Shown here one piece after another: positions 10,470 to 22,950 of a DNA stretch of 64,000 nt. Where the stretch lies: assembly GCF_019320115.1 (NCBI RefSeq), contig NC_089598.1, forward strand, positions 86,443,560 through 86,507,559. The letters run 5' to 3'. Source of the DNA: Miscanthus floridulus (Eukaryota > Streptophyta > Magnoliopsida > Poales > Poaceae). The first letter of the stretch is position 1; every line of letters begins with the position of its first letter. The notes beneath the pieces are model-generated. The model ran no database searches and was not told the origin of the DNA. It saw only the letters and a program-made list of their open reading frames with translations. The position numbers and the translations under genes were made by a program.

Positions 10470-12452
10470 CTACAAAGCTTTGCCACTACTTTGATGCCTA
10501 CCACATAGCAGTAGTCACTGAGTACCTGCTCGGTGACATCCTCCGTAACAAGGAAGCCAGCAGCTGCATCATTAAATGGGCGGTCAAACTCGGCACCTAT
10601 ACCATTGACTTTAGGCCCCGCCACACGATCAAGTCGTAGGCGCCCGCTGATTTCATCACCGAGTGGACGGACATGTAGACTCCTGTCCCAGTCGACTACC
10701 CCAAGCACTGGACCATGTACTTCGATGGGTTGCTCAACTTTGATGGTGCTGGGGCAGGTGTGTATTTCATCTTGCCATCAGGGGATAAGCTTCGCTATGT
10801 CCTCCGCCTACACTTTTGAGCATCCAATAATACCACTGAATACGAGGAGGCACTTCATGGTCTCTGTATAGCTATCGAGCTCGGTGTTAAATGCCTCTAG
10901 GTGTACGACAACTCCACACTCGTAATCAATTAGCTCAATAAGGATTAGAATTACACCAACGAGAAAATGGACGCTTACTGTGCTGCGATAAGAAAGTTAG
11001 ATGACAAATTCTATGACATCGAATACCACCATGTGGTCTGGGCTAATAATCAAGCAGCCAAGGAGCTATCAAAGATAGGATCAACCCGGACTAAAGTTCT
11101 AGCTAGAGTGTTCATCCATGACCTTGTGGCCCCTTCCATTAAGCAACAAGAAGGCATTGAAGAAAAAACACCTGTCGAGCAAATTGTTGCAGCGGTCCCT
11201 AGGCCAAGCAATGATTGGAGGGAACCCTTCATAAAATACCTCACCACTGTAGATGTCCCGGCTGACAATATGGAGAGAGAACACCTTACTCACCGCAGTA
11301 AGCATTACATCCTAGTTGAAGGAAAGTTGTACCGCAAAAACACAAAAGGGGAGCTACTCCAGAAGTGCGTCTCCGTGGAAGAAGGCGAGAAGATACTCAA
11401 GGAGATCCACACAGGCACCTGCGGCAACCATGCTGCCTCTAGACCACTAGTCAGAAAGGCTTTCTAAGCTGGTTTCTATTGGCCCTCAGCCATAGCTGAT
11501 GCTGAAGCACTTATTTGCCGATGTGAGGACTGCCAGTTTTTCACCAAACAAATCCACGTCCTAGCTCAGGTCTTGCAAATGATCCCTGCATCATGGCCCT
11601 TTGCATGCTAGGGACTGGATATGATCGAGCTGTTCAAGCCCGCGCTAGGAGGTTTCTGCTGGGTCTACGTCTACATTGACAAATTCTCCAAGTGGATCGA
11701 ATACAAACCCCTGGTCCAAGCTACAACGAAGAAAGCAGTTGAGCTGCTCGATGACATAATCCACCGATTCAGCCTGCCGAATAGCACATCATCGACCTAG
11801 GGTCCACGTTCATTGGTAGTGACTTTTGGGATTTCTATGACAAAAGATGCATCTCAGTCAAGTATGTCTCTATGGCACACCCAAGGGCCAACGGCCAAGT
11901 CAAGCGCGCCAACGGTATGATCCTAGATGCATTGAAGAAACAGCTCTATGAGAAGGAACAAAAACACCTAGGCAAGTGGGTCAAGGAACTACCAGCTGTA
12001 GTCTGGGGACTAAGGACCTAGCCTAGTCGTAACACCGACGTCTCCCCGTACTTCATGGTTTTTGACTCTTAGGCTGTATTGCCAGCTAACATCGCCTTCC
12101 GAGCACCCAGGCTGGAGAATTACAATGTGGAGAACTCTGACCAAGCTCGACTCGTTGAAGTGGATAGCTTAGAAGAGGTACATCTGGTCACCTGTGTTCG
12201 GATGGCAAAATACCTCGACGGCTTACGAAGATACTACAACCATAATGTCAATGACCGATTCTTTGTGGTCGGAGACTTAGTACTCTGTAGAAAACAGAAG
12301 ACAAACGAGATGCACAAGCTCTCCTCACCTTGGGAGGGCCCCTTCATCGTCAAGGCGGTCACTCGACCATGGTCTTATAGACTATGTGATATGGATGAAA
12401 GAGACGTCACAAACTCTTAGCACATTGACATGCTTAGACATTTCTACCCCTG
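10470..12452 (+). pseudogene. RNase H and integrase remnant of the 8.8-kb gypsy element
   Basis: The plus frame reads the RT-linked RNase H end (CHYFDAYHIAVVTEYLLGD), then a second RNase H domain (MYFDGLLNFDGAGAGV; ASNNTTEYEEALHGL) and an integrase with the GNHAASRPLV segment, CEDCQFF of the zinc-binding part, DKFSKWIEYKPL of the core, and the C-terminal SPWEGPFIVK. Two RNase H domains in tandem are a hallmark of the Tat clade. At least ten in-frame stops, mostly TAG, and frameshifts make it non-functional. The open pieces 10967-11467 and 12079-12420 are the best preserved. Confidence 0.8.
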
Positions 12453-12904
12453 AAGCGTCCACTTCAAAGATATGTACCTTTCATATTTAAGTATTCAATA
12501 AAGTTTCTTACACTGATGTTTCTTCATTTCTGCTAAGTGATTCTAATTCTATGTACAACATCTCAAAGATGACACGGCAACTACGCCTAATGCAAATACC
12601 CAATCAAACATGTTGATGCTCGAACGCCTCTAGAAATGACCCTATCTCCGACTTCTCCCTGCACGTGTATGAGCGTCTGCCCTCTGTGTCATGGGTGGTC
12701 GGCAGCGATTCCTTAGTGATGCCTTGTTCTTCCCACACACACATGGCCCTAGTGGCTCGTGTTATGGTTAACAAGCTAGCTAGGGCTAGGGACTCAGCTA
12801 CACACCACTGATTGGATACTTTATATCAAATATAAACATAAACATACCATAGCTACAAGTGTTCAACAAAAATTGCCATGTACCCAACACTAGTTTTTCC
12901 TAAT

Positions 12905-15900
12905 CTACGGAGCACTGCTCTCCCCCTCAACAAATAGCTCAACATCTTTGGCCAACCTCTTCGCTGGCTCCTCTGCATCGTCTTCTAGCCTAGCAATCTT
13001 CTCCGCGTTCATGCCCTACGCATATTCAGTCACCACTCGTTGGAGATTCATCGAAGGGTAGTGTGACCTCAGCCGCGTGAGCGTGTGGACGATGGCCCCA
13101 TGGGTCACGCTGCGTGTGAACTCCTTGAAGTCTATCCACGCTGTCCAGCAATGATCCACGGTCGATCGGTATGGCCCATCACCGGGCAGGCGTCCCCCCT
13201 CGGGTTGCTCAGGACCGACGCAATCCAGCATGGGCTAGATTCCTATGATCATTGTCTCTAGCTTATCATCACATGCCTTCACTTGTTCCACGAGCACCTA
13301 GAACTATGCCTGGGATTGGTGTCGATACTCTACAAACAATACAACTGTATGCTAAGCATGCGCCTAACACCACACAAGTCAAAATAGCTTGAAAAATACT
13401 CACGTTGAAGATCCTCAATGGCTTTCTTAGCTTTCTCCTCTGTTTTCTCCTTCACCTCTAGAAGCTAGCCGAAGGCTTCCTAGGAAAGGCTGAGCTCCAT
13501 CTCTAGTGCCGCATATAATCAATAGACATTTCACAACGCTGACTACCAGCAAAGCAAAGTTATGAGACATACCTTTCTACCGATCAGTGCTATGGCTAAG
13601 TTGTTCGGCCATCGACTAGCTCTCCACCTCCATTTGCTGATGCTCCTTCTCCAATGCCAGAACCTTCACCTCCAGATCCTCGCTACGGTGGTGCTCTCGG
13701 AGCAGGCGTGCCTGGAGGTCATTCACCGACGCTTGTAGACTCTTATTCTCCTCTAGTACTAGAGTCATCTCCTCCAGCTGCCATTGGCGCTGCTCAAACA
13801 CCTTCATCACATTCTGCAGAGGACAAGTGGATTAGCAGACTGCGTTCTTCAAGGGACAAAAAAGATCTCTTCAAGCTTACCTCAATACGTCCAATCATTG
13901 ATGTCAGATTGGCCCTTAGCTTCTTTGTTTCCGCGCTCACCTCCCCCTCCTCCAGCACCTCAAACTCTTCGCCATGCTGAATGACAGTGCGAAGAAGTTG
14001 GGGAGGTGGGGTGGGCTCCCGCACAATCTCTTCGACCTCAATGGCGGCCACTAGCAAAGGCGCCCTCCTCGGCTGCTGCCATGCTCGGATAGGGTGTTCG
14101 AGTGCTGCCTCCGCCATCGCCGCCACTTGTTCAGCAACGATAGGTGGGCCTCACATCACACTAGTCGATGCATCACCTACAGTCTCTGTACTTGCTCTGG
14201 CAAGGCCACTTGATGTCGCTGCCACACCCCACACCTCCTCCACACTAGGATCGCTCTCGACATACAATTCGCCGCTAGGTGAGGTCGATCTAGTTATTGA
14301 GGGCTCCTCCATAGCAGGTGTTGTCGGCCTTGCAATCATCGGTTGCTTCGTGGTGGGGGCAGCTGAATCCATTTTGGCATGCTCTGCCTTAGCGTGGGGA
14401 GCTGATGGCTATAGGTCCTCCATCGATTCTGTGCATCAACAAACAAAAATTCATCAAGAAATAAACCACTGCGCTGAAGAAATACGTCAAACAAGATAAG
14501 ACACTTACAATTGGGACTCCCGCTGTGCAGACCAGAATCAACGCCCCTACCTAGAACTAGTCTGTCCAGCAACCAAATCGCTCGGCATCTCCACCGCCGC
14601 CATCGAAACCGCCCGGGTGGTCTTGGAGACTACGGTGGTCACCCGTGCTGCTTCCACTTGGGGCGTAATTGTGGTCTTGGGGTGTCTAGCAGCCACTCGG
14701 GTAGTTGGCCCTAGTGCACACAAGTTGTTGCTCCAGCTAGCATGCTGGCGGGGGTGTCCCAACCCTCGGTGAAGGTGGTGCCACCGGCCCATCGTCATCT
14801 GACGAGCTCGAAACCACCATTTGCCGCCTCTAGTGCTGAGTGGGAGTGACGATGCTCATCAACTGCTCTTCTTGTTGGGATGACCCTCCCGTTTTCCTTC
14901 TCTTTGGGGATGGCTTCTCGCCTACAGGCCGCTTCCCCTAGAGTTTCTCATGGACATGCGATGTCTGCTCACCTCCATCTCTATCATCGTGATCATCTAA
15001 GCTGTCCCCACTAGCTTCAGAGCTGGCTCAATGCTGGGGACTACTCGACCGAGCATCAACACCCCTCAGCCAGTCGGCTGACGGCACTGCCAAAAAGTAC
15101 ACCGCCTGGTCCTACCCATGAATCTTCAAGAGCACGAATGACTATGCTACAACAAAAAAAGAATCAAACAAAACTAGAAACAAGACTTTTACCCATGGTG
15201 GGAGGTTCCCTACACTAAAGGCTCGCTGCTGGTCGTCAATCTTACGGGGACCCATGAGGTTAAACAACACCCAACCCATCGCATGACTTCATCTCGGTCA
15301 ATTGGCTCGGGCACCTCTCGGGTCCCATCAATATCCCTATGGAATTCATATGCAGGATGTGCCCTCTCCTTGATGGGCTGGCATCGCCAAAAAGTGAAAT
15401 TCATCGCTACTATAACCCCATCCACCCTTCTCTAGTCGACCAATGTCAATAGCTCTCTCACTTGCTCCATTCCATTGACACCAAGTCTCTCCGACCACTT
15501 GGCGTTGCTCACGGGAATTTGATCAATGTCACATGCCACATGGTGTTCCCCCTATGGCATGTAGAAATTCGCTGCGCCCAATACTTCATGTTTGTGTTCA
15601 ACAGGGTAGATATGTACTGGCCAACCATCCCATCCTGAAGCTGCAAGTATGCGCTTCCTACTATCCTAGATCCAGATCCCCCTCGAGCTTTCAAATAGAA
15701 GAAGTGGCGGAAGAGATTAAAATGTGGAAGAATGCCAAGATAGGCTTCGCAGAAATGGATAAAGACAGAGACATGAAAGATGGAATTTGGGTCCCGATTA
15801 TAGAGACTAATCCCATAATAGTCTATCAACCCACGAAGGAATGGATGGATCGGAAAGCCAAATCCACGATAAAAGTAATCTTCAAAAACCACTAATTCAT

Positions 15901-16089
15901 CACCGCGGGGGGTAGGAAAGCTCTCACCATGAGCCGAATGCCATCCCACCGTCACCCTATCGGTAGCACGCCGTCCACCACCAACTGGTTGAGCGCCGCC
16001 TCGTTGCTCATGAAGCTCACCCATTCCTTGGCATGGTTGAGCTTGTGCGATGCCCTACTCAAGCTGCTGTGGTTTCTTTTGGGCGCCAT
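12905..16089 (-). pseudogene. Antisense extra gene with Transposase_28-like domain, in the 8.8-kb gypsy element
   Basis: On the strand opposite to pol, ATG at 16089 (MAPKRNHSSLS) starts a protein; after a frameshift near 15960 the piece at 15509-16024 shows the domain named 'putative gypsy type transposon' (PF04195): GFPIHPFLRGLIDYYGI, then VSVFIHFCEAYLGILPHF and FRHFFYLKA. Later pieces (14126-13794, 13810-13616) are acidic and coiled-coil, and it ends at TAG 12905-12907. Introns are likely, but exon borders are less clear than in the homologue at 22951. The function of this gene in Tat elements is not known to me. Confidence 0.65.
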
Positions 16090-16949
16090 CTAGTAGATCT
16101 GTGGCCTAGAAGGAGACTATGAGCCTATGGTTACCTTGATGGCGGAGCAGTTACCGAGTGATGCGGTGTGGGCTCAAGGAAGAAGCTGAAGTGGCGAAGG
16201 AAAGGGTTTTTGGGACCCCCACATTCTCCCCCGAAACCTCCACGCGTCATTGGGTGGTCGAGTGGGCCTTATTGGCTGCTACGTCAAACTGCGTTGAACA
16301 TGGAGTGAAGAAATAGAGTCCAATGCTACACGTCGTTTCAACGGAGTCAAGATATTTTATGACCCTACTACAAGATTCCTTCACTATCTTCTAGCAGGCT
16401 CGGGGACTAAGTGTGTACACTTCACCTTGCGGTGAATGTACTAATTGCCAGGTCTAGATATTTTTCTTTTACCCTGCTACAAGATTCCTTCATCATCTTC
16501 CAGCAGGCTCGAGGACTACATTGTGTACAATGCACCTTGCGGTGCATGTACTATTTTTTCCCATGGTGTTTCGACTAAGTCAAGTCTATCATCTGATGCC
16601 TCCACTCTACCCAGATGAACACATCGTTAGAGCCATCGCAATAGGCACTTAAGTGTGTACACTTCACCGGCTGAGACTTCAATTTTTTTACTTAAGCTCC
16701 TTACATCCTGCCGGCAAACCTTAAAGCTTCAAGTGAGCCCGAGCTCAGCTCTCAGATTAAAACACTTGGACATCTATTTCTACAGCTTGAACACCATGTT
16801 CAATAGGTCGGATGACGTATTCAATAGCTCGGATGCCTGTTTCAATAGCTTGGCTACCAGTCAATCTAGACAGACGTCTGTTTTTTATGACTGACGACTA
16901 GCTAGACTGCTAAGACAAGCTCAAGACGACATTGCTCGGCAGATACAAG

Positions 16950-16965
16950 GTGCTCGGGGACTAGC
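16950..16965 (+). other. Polypurine-tract region of the 8.8-kb gypsy element
   Basis: AGGTGCTCGGGGACTAGC lies directly before the 3' LTR. GCTCGGGGRCT is shared with the 14.3-kb element, whose tract reads GCTCGGGGGCT on its own strand. This is where plus-strand DNA synthesis would be primed. Confidence 0.55.
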
Positions 16966-17481
16966 TGTGAGGGTATAACCCCCCGATAGCCATAGGGTTG
17001 CACATGGGCCGAGCTGCTAGGGGAGGCCCAGCCCATGAGACCACACATGGGCCATGCCGCTAATCGAGGCCTAGCATGCAAGATGACGCCGCGTGAAGTA
17101 CAGCATAAGTCAGCATGCCTTGCAAGACTATGTGATGATTCTTGGCAATCTACAAAATCTGCTCGGATATGCTAGATTACCGTGATATCTGTAACTTTCT
17201 AACTTGTAAACCGATCAGGATAGAAACAACTGATCTGTAACCCTACCTCCTAGGCTATATAAGGTGGGTAGGGACCCCCCTTGTTTTCATCTAAACACAC
17301 GCAATACAATCCACAAAGACACAGGACATAGGGCATTACGTCAAGCCAACGGCCCAAACCTGTCTAATCGCTATCTCTTGCGTTCTGTGTCACCATTCGG
17401 TTTTCTCATGCACACCTCCACTGATTCATCTACTACCATGGGCATACCCCTCGGTAGACTACCGATCAGATTTCGTCGACA
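16966..17481 (+). repeat. 3' LTR of the 8.8-kb gypsy element
   Basis: Starts TGTGAGGGTATAACC and ends TTTCGTCGACA, 516 bp; TATA box TATATAA at 17256-17262. Differs from the 5' LTR by scattered substitutions, largely transitions, and small indels, so the insertion is not recent. Confidence 0.9.
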
Positions 17482-17986
17482 GTCCCGTTGGCTCTCATCC
17501 AATGACGTACATAGTAGACACAAAACACGCTTTCGGTAGGCTGCCTCGAGGACTGCAGGTCGGTGACATGCAAAAATAATAATATAGTGAAACACATTGT
17601 TTTATATAAGGAATATGAGAAGCTATTTGAGTTAGAAAATTATTGTACCCATTGATTTACACAAACATCCATCTTCTTCTTCGCTGGGTCATGCACCCCA
17701 CCTTCTTTAACGTACCATCTGTACGCGCTATTTAAGAAACAAAATAATCACTTTCACTATAATGATAATCAGATGAAAAATAGTGTCACAAGTATTGAAC
17801 TACAATTACTTACATTTGTAACACGTTGATGAAATTTTGGTACATTTTTCTATCTTTTCTCAAAGAGTCAAAGATGGAAATCCTGCCAACTCTCAAATTG
17901 ATGCTTGCTAAAATGAAGTGGTCGCCGCATTAGTACAAAAACATAATAGTGTCAATGTAAACCATCTACCAAATAGCATCATTGTT

Positions 17987-19690
17987 AAATCCCAGCCTCC
18001 TTCTTCCTCTCTAGCTGGCAATTTGCCATCCCCACTATACACACCGCCCAACTGACGACCTTTCCCACAACCTCAGCGGTGCCGCCCTGCCCCACTCACA
18101 TCTCGGCCGCTACCGGTGTTGATTCCCAGCGCCCTTCTAATGTCAATATAGCTTAACGCATGTGTCTATGTGCATGCCCAAAGTTTAACACCGTGCGCAT
18201 GCAAAATTAAACATTTGCAAGTTATTCATGGTTAAAGCTTGAGTTGAGAAGTTGTCTTATGCATTTTTTTCCAAATATGTATACCGTCATCAAAACTATA
18301 TTACTATATCATCAAAAATTTTGTGGTTATTTTTTCTAACTTTTCCTCCACCAGTTATTTATAGATTAATCTTCTTTGGTTTAGAGATTCTAGTTGATCC
18401 ACCTGGTCGTCAATGGCACTTGTTTTGCATGTAGTGTGTTCCTTTCGATCGAACATGTTGGCGGGGTATCTCCAATTGGCTATTGCAAAGCTTGCAGACT
18501 GGGTTATTCTCTTTCAATTTTGGTTTTGTTTAATATAGTTTATTAGGCAAATAAACTACATTTGGGTTTGATCTTTGCCCTTCCAGATTGACAAGAGCTT
18601 CATCTTTAGCATGTTTCCACTAAATTGGGTGAGATATGCAGTACGAGTTGGTGTAGTTCCTGTTGTCTACAGTTCATATCCTCATATCCAAGTGATGGAT
18701 GCAATGAGAAGGGACGTAAAATTGCCTCATGTCCTTACATAAAGAATGAATGATTTATTATGTCATCAAGAAAGAGGATCATTGGCAAGGAGGCAAGCAA
18801 GAAGCAAGATGAGAAAGCATCTTATAAGAACAAGCATCGCATTTGCTACACTTGCTATGGTAAGGAGATATCACCCTATGCTTTGATGTCAATATGCATC
18901 TTAGAAACAATAAAAGCTACTCCAAATAGGTAGTATTATATGTACTAATTAGGTGCTATTTAGGATTTTCTACGTGACAAATAAATAAATAGGGGGGAGA
19001 GAGAGAGAATGAAAGTATATCATGGGCAAGATACAGTTTTATCACGATATTATGTTTTGGCACTAAAGTGAATGTTCAACCTCCACTCTCATAGACACAA
19101 CATCACAACATTATTTTTAAAACACTAGAGGTGAAGGTGATGTTATATGAGGTGATAGTATTGATATAGGATCAAGCTACTCCTAGTGGACAGTATCATA
19201 TACATTTAATAGATGACCCAGGGATGTTTTGAGCATTAACTTTGAAAGAGAATGAGATACAACTTTAGCATGAAACCAGCCATTTAGTACTAAATTTAAT
19301 AGTTTGCACCTAGCTTTCATATGCCAAGATATGAATCGTTTAATTAATTTGATAGTGTTGGATATTGTAGCATAATACTATGCATTGTAGATTTTTTCTT
19401 TTCCATAAAATTTATACCCTCCATTTGACATGGAAACCTATATACATGAGTATAACACCATTGACTGGGACTAACCTTACCACGAAGAAGTAACACTTTC
19501 ATCAATATAGAGTACGCCGAACTTAGATTCACTTCTTAATAAGCATGCCACCAATCAAAGGCACAAATAAATCATCAGTATAGAGTACTCTGAACTTAGA
19601 TTCACTTCTTAATAAGCATGCCACCAATCAAAGGTACAAATGAATTACCAAAAATGTTCCATCTTAGGATTATTTAGAATTTAAGATATA
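17987..19690. other. Stretch without a recognised gene, between the CACTA and copia elements
   Basis: No known protein was recognised. Around 18590-18740 one frame reads openly (IDKSFIFSMFPLNWVRYAVR and onward) directly after a polypyrimidine run and CCAG, like an exon behind an intron. It could be a captured host-gene fragment, but I cannot name it. From about 18960 the sequence is AT-rich with MITE-like texture, and a 73-bp tandem duplication lies at 19506-19645. Confidence 0.35.
19506..19645. repeat. 73-bp tandem duplication
   Basis: TATAGAGTACGCCGAACTTA starts at 19506 and again, with two changes, at 19579. The second copy covers about 66 bp before similarity fades. Copies differ at only a few bases, so the duplication is fairly young compared with its surroundings. 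Confidence 0.8.
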
Positions 19691-20259
19691 TGAATAATAG
19701 TGCATATGCATTTAGGATCTAGTGGAGTGCTAACACTCTTGAAAACAGTTGTGAAAATATGTTAACACATGTGCACAAGGTGATACACTTGGTGGTTGGT
19801 ACATTTGAGTAAGGGTAAAGAAGATAGAGTTGAAAAGGAGTTAGTCGCGCTGGTTACAGAGTGACCGGACACGTCTAGTGTGGCTACCGGACGCGTTCGG
19901 TATTTTATCCAGACTTTGGGTAGTCCGATAGAAGTGACCGAACACGTCCGGTGTGGCTACTGGACGCGTTCGATATTTGGACCCAAGGTGAGCGACTAAG
20001 TGAAAGTGACTGGACTCTAGCTCAATGGAGTGACCGGATGCTGACGAGTTACTGTTCAACGTCCGGTCAAAGTGATATAGCCCGATTCAGGATTACAGAA
20101 AGCGACTGGATGCGTCCGGTCTCCATACCGGACGCGTCCGATGTGAACTAGCTAGTCTCAGGTTTTCAGCGCTATAATTGATCGGACGCTGGGAGCATCC
20201 GGTCCGGTGTGATCGGACGTGTTCGATCGGCTCCGAGCGGCTCTGGGAGCTCTATAGAC

Positions 20260-20724
20260 TGTCGATGTTTTACTACTGATAGCCTGCCATGGGGGTACCT
20301 GGGACAGTTGTTCGGGCTTTGGCGAATAGCGAAATTCAGTGGTTACGCAAAGAGACTCACAATCTATACTGGTTCAGGCCCTCGACTTGGTCGAGTAATA
20401 ACCTTACGTCCAGTTTTGGCGTTAGCCTGTTTGCGTTGTATTGCTTGGAGTATCGGGTATGCGTTCTCTTCTTACAATGGGTACCCTCACCAGCCCTTTA
20501 TAGTCCAGGCGCTGAGAGGCGTTGTTTGTGTCCTATTCAGATACAAGGTCAGAGTCCTAAGCTACGCTTTGGGCGCCTTTCCTTATATAGTTTGCGTTGG
20601 AGTTTCGGTTTTGCACGTTGCTTTGCTTTGCGTTCTTCTTGGCGATTGGGCTGTAGGCCTTGTTACCAAGGCCTACCTCCCTGCAGTATGGTCTATGGGG
20701 GGCCCGTAGGGTTCCCCATCGACA
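20260..20724 (-). repeat. 3' LTR (left copy) of the 14.3-kb gypsy element
   Basis: 465 bp, TGTCGATG...CATCGACA. It carries a candidate TATA box on the minus strand (CTTTATA at 20497-20503). The adjoining AGCCCCCGAGC (20725-20735) is, on the minus strand, the polypurine tract GCTCGGGGGCT. Compared with 34094-34558 it shows a good number of differences, mainly transitions, so the insertion is not recent. Confidence 0.92.
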
Positions 20725-20740
20725 AGCCCCCGAGCATTTC

Positions 20741-22950
20741 ATGATTGAGCTTCAAGGGCCGAGTTGTTGTAGTCTTGATCCGAGTCCTTCTTGAAGTGAA
20801 ATCTTGAGATAGTCTTCTTTGATTCTTCTTTTGGCTGATGTGCACTTTTGCTTTGAGTGCCACTCATTGAGTGTAGCCCCCGAGCCTCTTGTTTTTTTGG
20901 TACAAAAAAGCTGGAGGGTCAAAAAATTTGAAAATATGTTTTTCTGTGGTAGGTACTTGCAGCCCCCGAGCCTTCTCCGGGTTCTTTTCTGTTGAAAAGA
21001 AGCCGGAAGAAGGGTCTTGATTTGTACTCCTTTGGTCTTTGTCTTTTGCTGGTCACGGATGGGTTTTGTATAGCCATGAGTGAGCATCTTCTTTTACTTT
21101 TTGTCAGGAATCTTGCTTTTGGGCACTATTCGCCTTTGTTGCTTTGCTCTTTTGTTCTTTTCCTCTCTCTTTCTTGTGATCTTTAGCCTTGTTTACCTCT
21201 GGTTTGCTATAAATACCTTCTTTGTTGGTTGTGGTTCTGCCTTGAGTAGAAAAATTCTTCTTCAATTCTTTCTTCATTCGTAGATATGCTGGTGTGTGAG
21301 GTTGAGCAGCCCCCGGGCTTATGCTTGGTTGGTAATGATCATGCTGCTCTATCTGTTCTTCTGCGTCCGAGCTGCCGTTGCTGCCGCCACTAGGTTCCTT
21401 GTTGTAATATTTAAGAATCTTGTCTCTATCTTATGTCTGAGTTTATCCGGTCCTGTTTGGCCGTCTGTAACCTTTGTATTTGTCTTCGATCAATGAGAAT
21501 TATAATTTTTCTCCGTTCGAGTTCTTTTTCAACTGTAATCCTTTGACACTGTAATTTTGTATGTGATCCTTCACATGTCTCCGAGTTGTTTGTTCGGCTG
21601 CTTATTGCTGCTGTCATTCTGGTTGTTGGAGAATTCAATGTGTCTTCATGGGTTGTATTGCTGCTGTGGAATATTCTCTTGGATATGCTTTATCTTGTAC
21701 TGTGGTTGTTCTAGGTATGTACTGTTCCTTTGTGATGGTCTAGTCACATCTAATTTTTTACTGAAGTCCTGGCTCTACAGTGGTTCACATGGTTGTCCTT
21801 TTGGAGTTCTTTTTTCTTCCATGAGTCTGGCATATGTGCATCTGAGTTGTGCTATAAATATGGCCTATTGCTGATACCCTGCTATGCAGTTTCTTCTTCT
21901 TCTTTTTGTAGTCATGGATATTATAGTTTGGGAGCTCGACAAGCCCTCGGGCCTATTCTCTTTCTTCTGTTTTCTTCTGCTAGTAAATGGTGTAGGTCTT
22001 GTGATAGAGACTAGTAGCAGGCTAGTCTCGAGGTGGTATTTAGCTGTAAGGGATATTGAGGCAAATGGTGTAGGACTTGTGATGTGAGTGATGCATGTTG
22101 CGTTGCCTCATCTTCTAGTGCCTGCCCTTTCTTTTTTGTTCTTCTTACAGTGATGATTGGTGCGTGTTCTGGCTTGTTCTTTGACAGTCTGTTGTAGATC
22201 AGCCATTATTCAGTCTTCTGCTGTGCCATTTAGGTTCAGTCCAATACAGATCAGCACATGTTGAGAGATGGTGCCAGGTTCTTCCATATTGACGTGGTTG
22301 TCGTTGTCAATCTTGGATGACTTGTGGGTGCCTTCTCTATGACCTATAGCAATCTTGGATGTGCGCCTTTCCTTTGGAGAAAAGTACGTTCGAGTTGTTT
22401 TATCCTGCCTGGTAATATCGCATCTTGGTTCGAGGGTTGCAACCTCATGCTGAATGATTTCCTTTGCTTTCTTCGTCAAATTCATCAGATCTTGTATTCT
22501 GTTGTAATCTCAATGTACCTTTGATGAAATGAAAAAATATTCCTTTCTGCTCTGTGACCGAGGTTTTTATTGATGTGGCCGAGCTCTTTTGTATGTTTGT
22601 ACTATGGTGTTTTGTCATGACTGACTTGTTGCATCATTCTTTCCTGGTTGCCTCCTTGTGAATGTGTTAATTCGTCATGTATCCGTTATAGTCTGAATGG
22701 ACCGTTGCCTTTTCGTTTTGTGTGCACGGTAATTGTGGAACGGTAACTTTGAAGGGCCTCTTCGGGCAATCCGCATGATTTTGGGCCTCGTGGGCCGTGT
22801 ATTTTTCTTGTATAAAGATAACTGCTCTGTTACTGTTGGCTTAACTTGCCTTTGCAGTAAAAAATTCCCCAATCTCAGCCAAAACCCTAGCTCCGTTGTG
22901 CCTTTGATCTCCTGCTATTTCCGTCCAAATCTTGTCTTTGTTTTTCTGAG
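20741..22950 (+). other. 2.2-kb non-coding part of the gypsy element upstream of the antisense gene
   Basis: T-rich on the plus strand, no coding sequence recognised. Its last part reads like a plant promoter for the gene at 22951: TGGGCC-type words at about 22781-22797, TATAAAG at 22811-22817, and an AAACCCTAG-containing leader just before the ATG. I see no other structure in it. Confidence 0.5.
22811..22817 (+). promoter_or_regulatory. Candidate TATA box of the antisense extra gene
   Basis: TATAAAG lies 134 bp upstream of ATG 22951, preceded by two TGGGCC words (about 22781 and 22791) that resemble plant site-II promoter elements. This suggests the extra gene has its own promoter, opposite to the LTR promoter. 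Inference from motif and position only. Confidence 0.4.

Larger units (their letters stand above)
8674..17481 (+). mobile_element. Ty3/gypsy (Tat-type) retrotransposon, 8808 bp, internally deleted
   Basis: Two LTRs bound the element, with GTCCC duplicated exactly outside it (8669-8673 and 17482-17486). The primer-binding site TGGTGCGCCAGGTAGGGGG follows the 5' LTR. On the plus strand it holds a decayed gag start, then a jump into RNase H and integrase; protease and the reverse transcriptase core are missing. Between integrase and the 3' LTR a second gene lies on the opposite strand (12905-16089). This layout, and the primer-binding site, match the larger element at 20260-34558. Confidence 0.9.
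8400..17925 (-). pseudogene. C48 (Ulp1-like) protease gene of the CACTA element, split by a gypsy insertion
   Basis: Exons recognised on the minus strand, in order: about 17925-17818 (FDSLRKD, which carries the expected catalytic Asp); about 17735-17640 (SAYRWYVKEGGVHDPAKKK); one exon made of 17552-17482 plus 8668-8647 (Gln in SSRQP, Cys in VFCVYY, ending GTYRNNPED before GTAAGT); and a C-terminal piece near 8560-8400. The split exon has an acceptor TGCAG at its start and is exactly 31 codons once the gypsy element and one GTCCC copy are excluded. The family cleaves SUMO-like isopeptide bonds; its role in CACTA elements is unclear. The upstream His region is not visible. Confidence 0.65.
3481..17985 (-). 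mobile_element. Degenerate CACTA element, minus strand, carrying two nested insertions
   Basis: The left terminus (TACTATTACAGTAAAC, then a TTTAGAGGC motif) aligns with the clearer CACTA end at 57302. A subterminal array of inverted AGGGGCGGTT/AACCGCCCCT motifs follows, split by the solo LTR at 3538-7797. Further in lie exons of a C48-like protease gene, one of them split by the gypsy element at 8674-17481. Only about 1.4 kb of CACTA sequence is left once the insertions are taken out. Recognisable sequence stops near 17985 and I see no right terminus, so the element is probably truncated there. Confidence 0.7.
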
